Part shown: piece after piece, positions 32,226-33,104 of the stretch
Layout of the letters: each line of letters starts with the position of its first letter
How positions within the stretch are numbered: position 1 is the first letter of the stretch
Assembly: GCA_036388295.1 (NCBI GenBank)
Contig: DASVSC010000197.1
Coordinates: forward strand, 1 to 33,104
Direction of reading: 5' to 3'
Origin: RYN-431 sp036388295
GTDB lineage: Bacteria; Planctomycetota; Phycisphaerae; Tepidisphaerales; Tepidisphaeraceae
Length of the DNA stretch: 33,104 nucleotides
Translations under genes and position numbers: made by a program
The notes under the pieces: generated by a model
What the model was told of the DNA's origin: nothing
Database searches by the model: none
Seen by the model: the letters and a program-made list of their open reading frames with translations, nothing else

Positions 32226-33051
32226 GCGGCGACGGGCCGACCGACGGACGCACAACCGGCCGGACGAACACGGCCCGGCCGCCGCGGTCGATGCGTGCCG
32301 CCAACGCCACCGGCCGGCCGGTCGGATCGCACCGTAGCACGGCATTTGCCGCATTTGATGATCCGACCGATTGTGGCACGAACCGCAGGCCGGGCGACCA
32401 CGGCTCCTCGGCCACGCGGCCGGTCGTCGCCGCGTGCCAGACCCACTCCCGGCCCGCCCGCCCTTCCGCCGGCAGCACGCGCCGCGGCGCGTCGGCCGGA
32501 TAAAAACCGAATAGCCCGGCCGACAGTCCGACGGCCGCGACGATCAGCCAGCGCGTCGCCCGCTGCAGGTCGGCGTGCGCGGCGATGCCGAGCGTCAGCA
32601 CGACCACGGCAACCGCGACCAGCGTCCACCGCCGCGTGGTCACGTCGCGGCCGGGTTGCCAAAGGGCGGCGAGCGCGTAGGCGTCCGGGTCAATGGCCGG
32701 GCTTGTCGATGCGATCGGATCGATCGTCTGCCAGAACGCGGAGAGTTCGGCCGGATCAGCGGCCTCACGCGGCAAGGGCGTAGTCGGCAGTTGCACCTCG
32801 CGGCCGTTGATCGTGAGCGACACGGCGTCGGCCGCTTCGTAGATCAGCAGCGGCACGACGACCGACGACCGCCCCGGCGCGGGCCAGTCGACGCCTTGAA
32901 CGCCAATGCCGCTCACGCGGACGAGGCCGGCGGTTTCTGCTTCCAACCGCAACGGCACGTACCGGCCCGGGCGATACAGCGGCGACGGCAGGGACGCGGT
33001 TTGGGCAAGGGCGTGAGACGCGACGAACAATAGAAACACGATGCCGACCAC
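32200..33051 (-). CDS. exported membrane protein of unknown function
   Basis: I do not recognise this 283-residue protein. It has an N-terminal signal peptide (residues 1-17, ending HALAQ), an exported domain of about 120 residues with beta-rich text (YVPLRLEAETAGLVRVSGIGV), two membrane helices at 142-158 and 167-183, and a second domain containing GREWVWHAATTGRVAEEPWSPG. The GTG start at 33051 is preceded by AGAGG about eight bases upstream, partly supplied by the adjoining repeat. Convergent overlap with the Rieske gene is 26 bases. The gene may be part of a longer minus-strand operon beyond the window. Confidence 0.7.
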   Translation of the reverse strand: MVGIVFLLFVASHALAQTASLPSPLYRPGRYVPLRLEAETAGLVRVSGIGVQGVDWPAPGRSSVVVPLLIYEAADAVSLTINGREVQLPTTPLPREAADPAELSAFWQTIDPIASTSPAIDPDAYALAALWQPGRDVTTRRWTLVAVAVVVLTLGIAAHADLQRATRWLIVAAVGLSAGLFGFYPADAPRRVLPAEGRAGREWVWHAATTGRVAEEPWSPGLRFVPQSVGSSNAANAVLRCDPTGRPVALAARIDRGGRAVFVRPVVRPSVGPSPLTPAASSR

Positions 33052-33060
33052 GAACGGCCT

Positions 33061-33104
33061 CTGGTTCCCTCTCCCGGTACCCCGGGAGAGGGTTAGGGTG
33101 AGGG
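33061..33104. repeat. Family B repeat B5, cut by the window end
   Basis: CTGGTTCCCTCTCCCGG with its complementary arm, then GGGTTAGGGTGAGGG, matches half of the 23821-23939 element. The second half, if present, lies outside the window. Confidence 0.85.

Noticed and set aside
1485..33104. CRISPR array
   Set aside because: The repeats are dispersed palindromes of different families, not regularly spaced direct repeats, and no cas genes are present.

Overview
The window is high-GC bacterial DNA with tightly packed genes. I infer Planctomycetota, probably a Phycisphaerae-like lineage. The pointers are a ThiD2-type domain fused to ThiE, a VPLPA-CTERM exosortase substrate, many dispersed palindromic repeats, and a mix of Shine-Dalgarno-led and apparently leaderless starts. 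No 16S rRNA or other marker is present, so the assignment is soft.

Region 1 (1-7209) is ordinary cargo: a periplasmic YceI protein, a membrane protein of unknown role, a secreted LacZ-type GH2 glycosidase (minus), a solitary beta-class DNA methyltransferase (minus) and, divergent from it, a ThiD2-ThiE fusion for thiamine synthesis. A VPLPA-CTERM surface protein follows at 7210-7875.

Region 2 (8079-21638) is the most interesting part. Eleven co-directional genes, seven of their ten junctions being four-base stop/start overlaps, look like an aryl-polyene or xanthomonadin/flexirubin-type pathway. In order they are: ACP fused to a FabZ-like dehydratase, LolA-like carrier, LpxL-like acyltransferase, a ketosynthase joined in frame to a Cys-less ketosynthase (chain length factor), a short XanB2/FkbO-type chorismatase, a flavin-dependent halogenase-like enzyme, an AMP ligase, a LolA/LolB-like lipoprotein, an MMPL exporter, an alkaline-phosphatase-superfamily lipoprotein and a NodB deacetylase. 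A convergent GT2-DUF2062 glycosyltransferase follows. My model is that the chorismatase makes hydroxybenzoate from chorismate, the ligase loads it on the ACP, the KS/CLF and dehydratase extend it to a polyene, the flavoenzyme modifies the ring, and acyltransferase, MMPL and Lol-like proteins attach it to a lipid and move it to the outer membrane. No ketoreductase or thioesterase is visible.

Region 3 (21730-33104) returns to housekeeping: UbiE/MenG methyltransferase, an SRPBCC protein, TrmB, MoeA, a large membrane-anchored beta-propeller protein, a transketolase, a Tat-exported Rieske protein and an unknown membrane protein.

Throughout the window lie at least six families of palindromic repeats. 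Several occur both as single hairpins and as inverted pairs, the arrangement of REP/REPIN elements. Many lie inside reading frames, where they encode linkers, N-termini, C-termini or stop codons (KS-CLF, LolA, the phosphatase-like lipoprotein, MoeA, GT2, the propeller protein). Independently, several genes without a Shine-Dalgarno sequence have a TAnnnT-like -10 box 6-8 bases before the start codon, suggesting leaderless transcripts.
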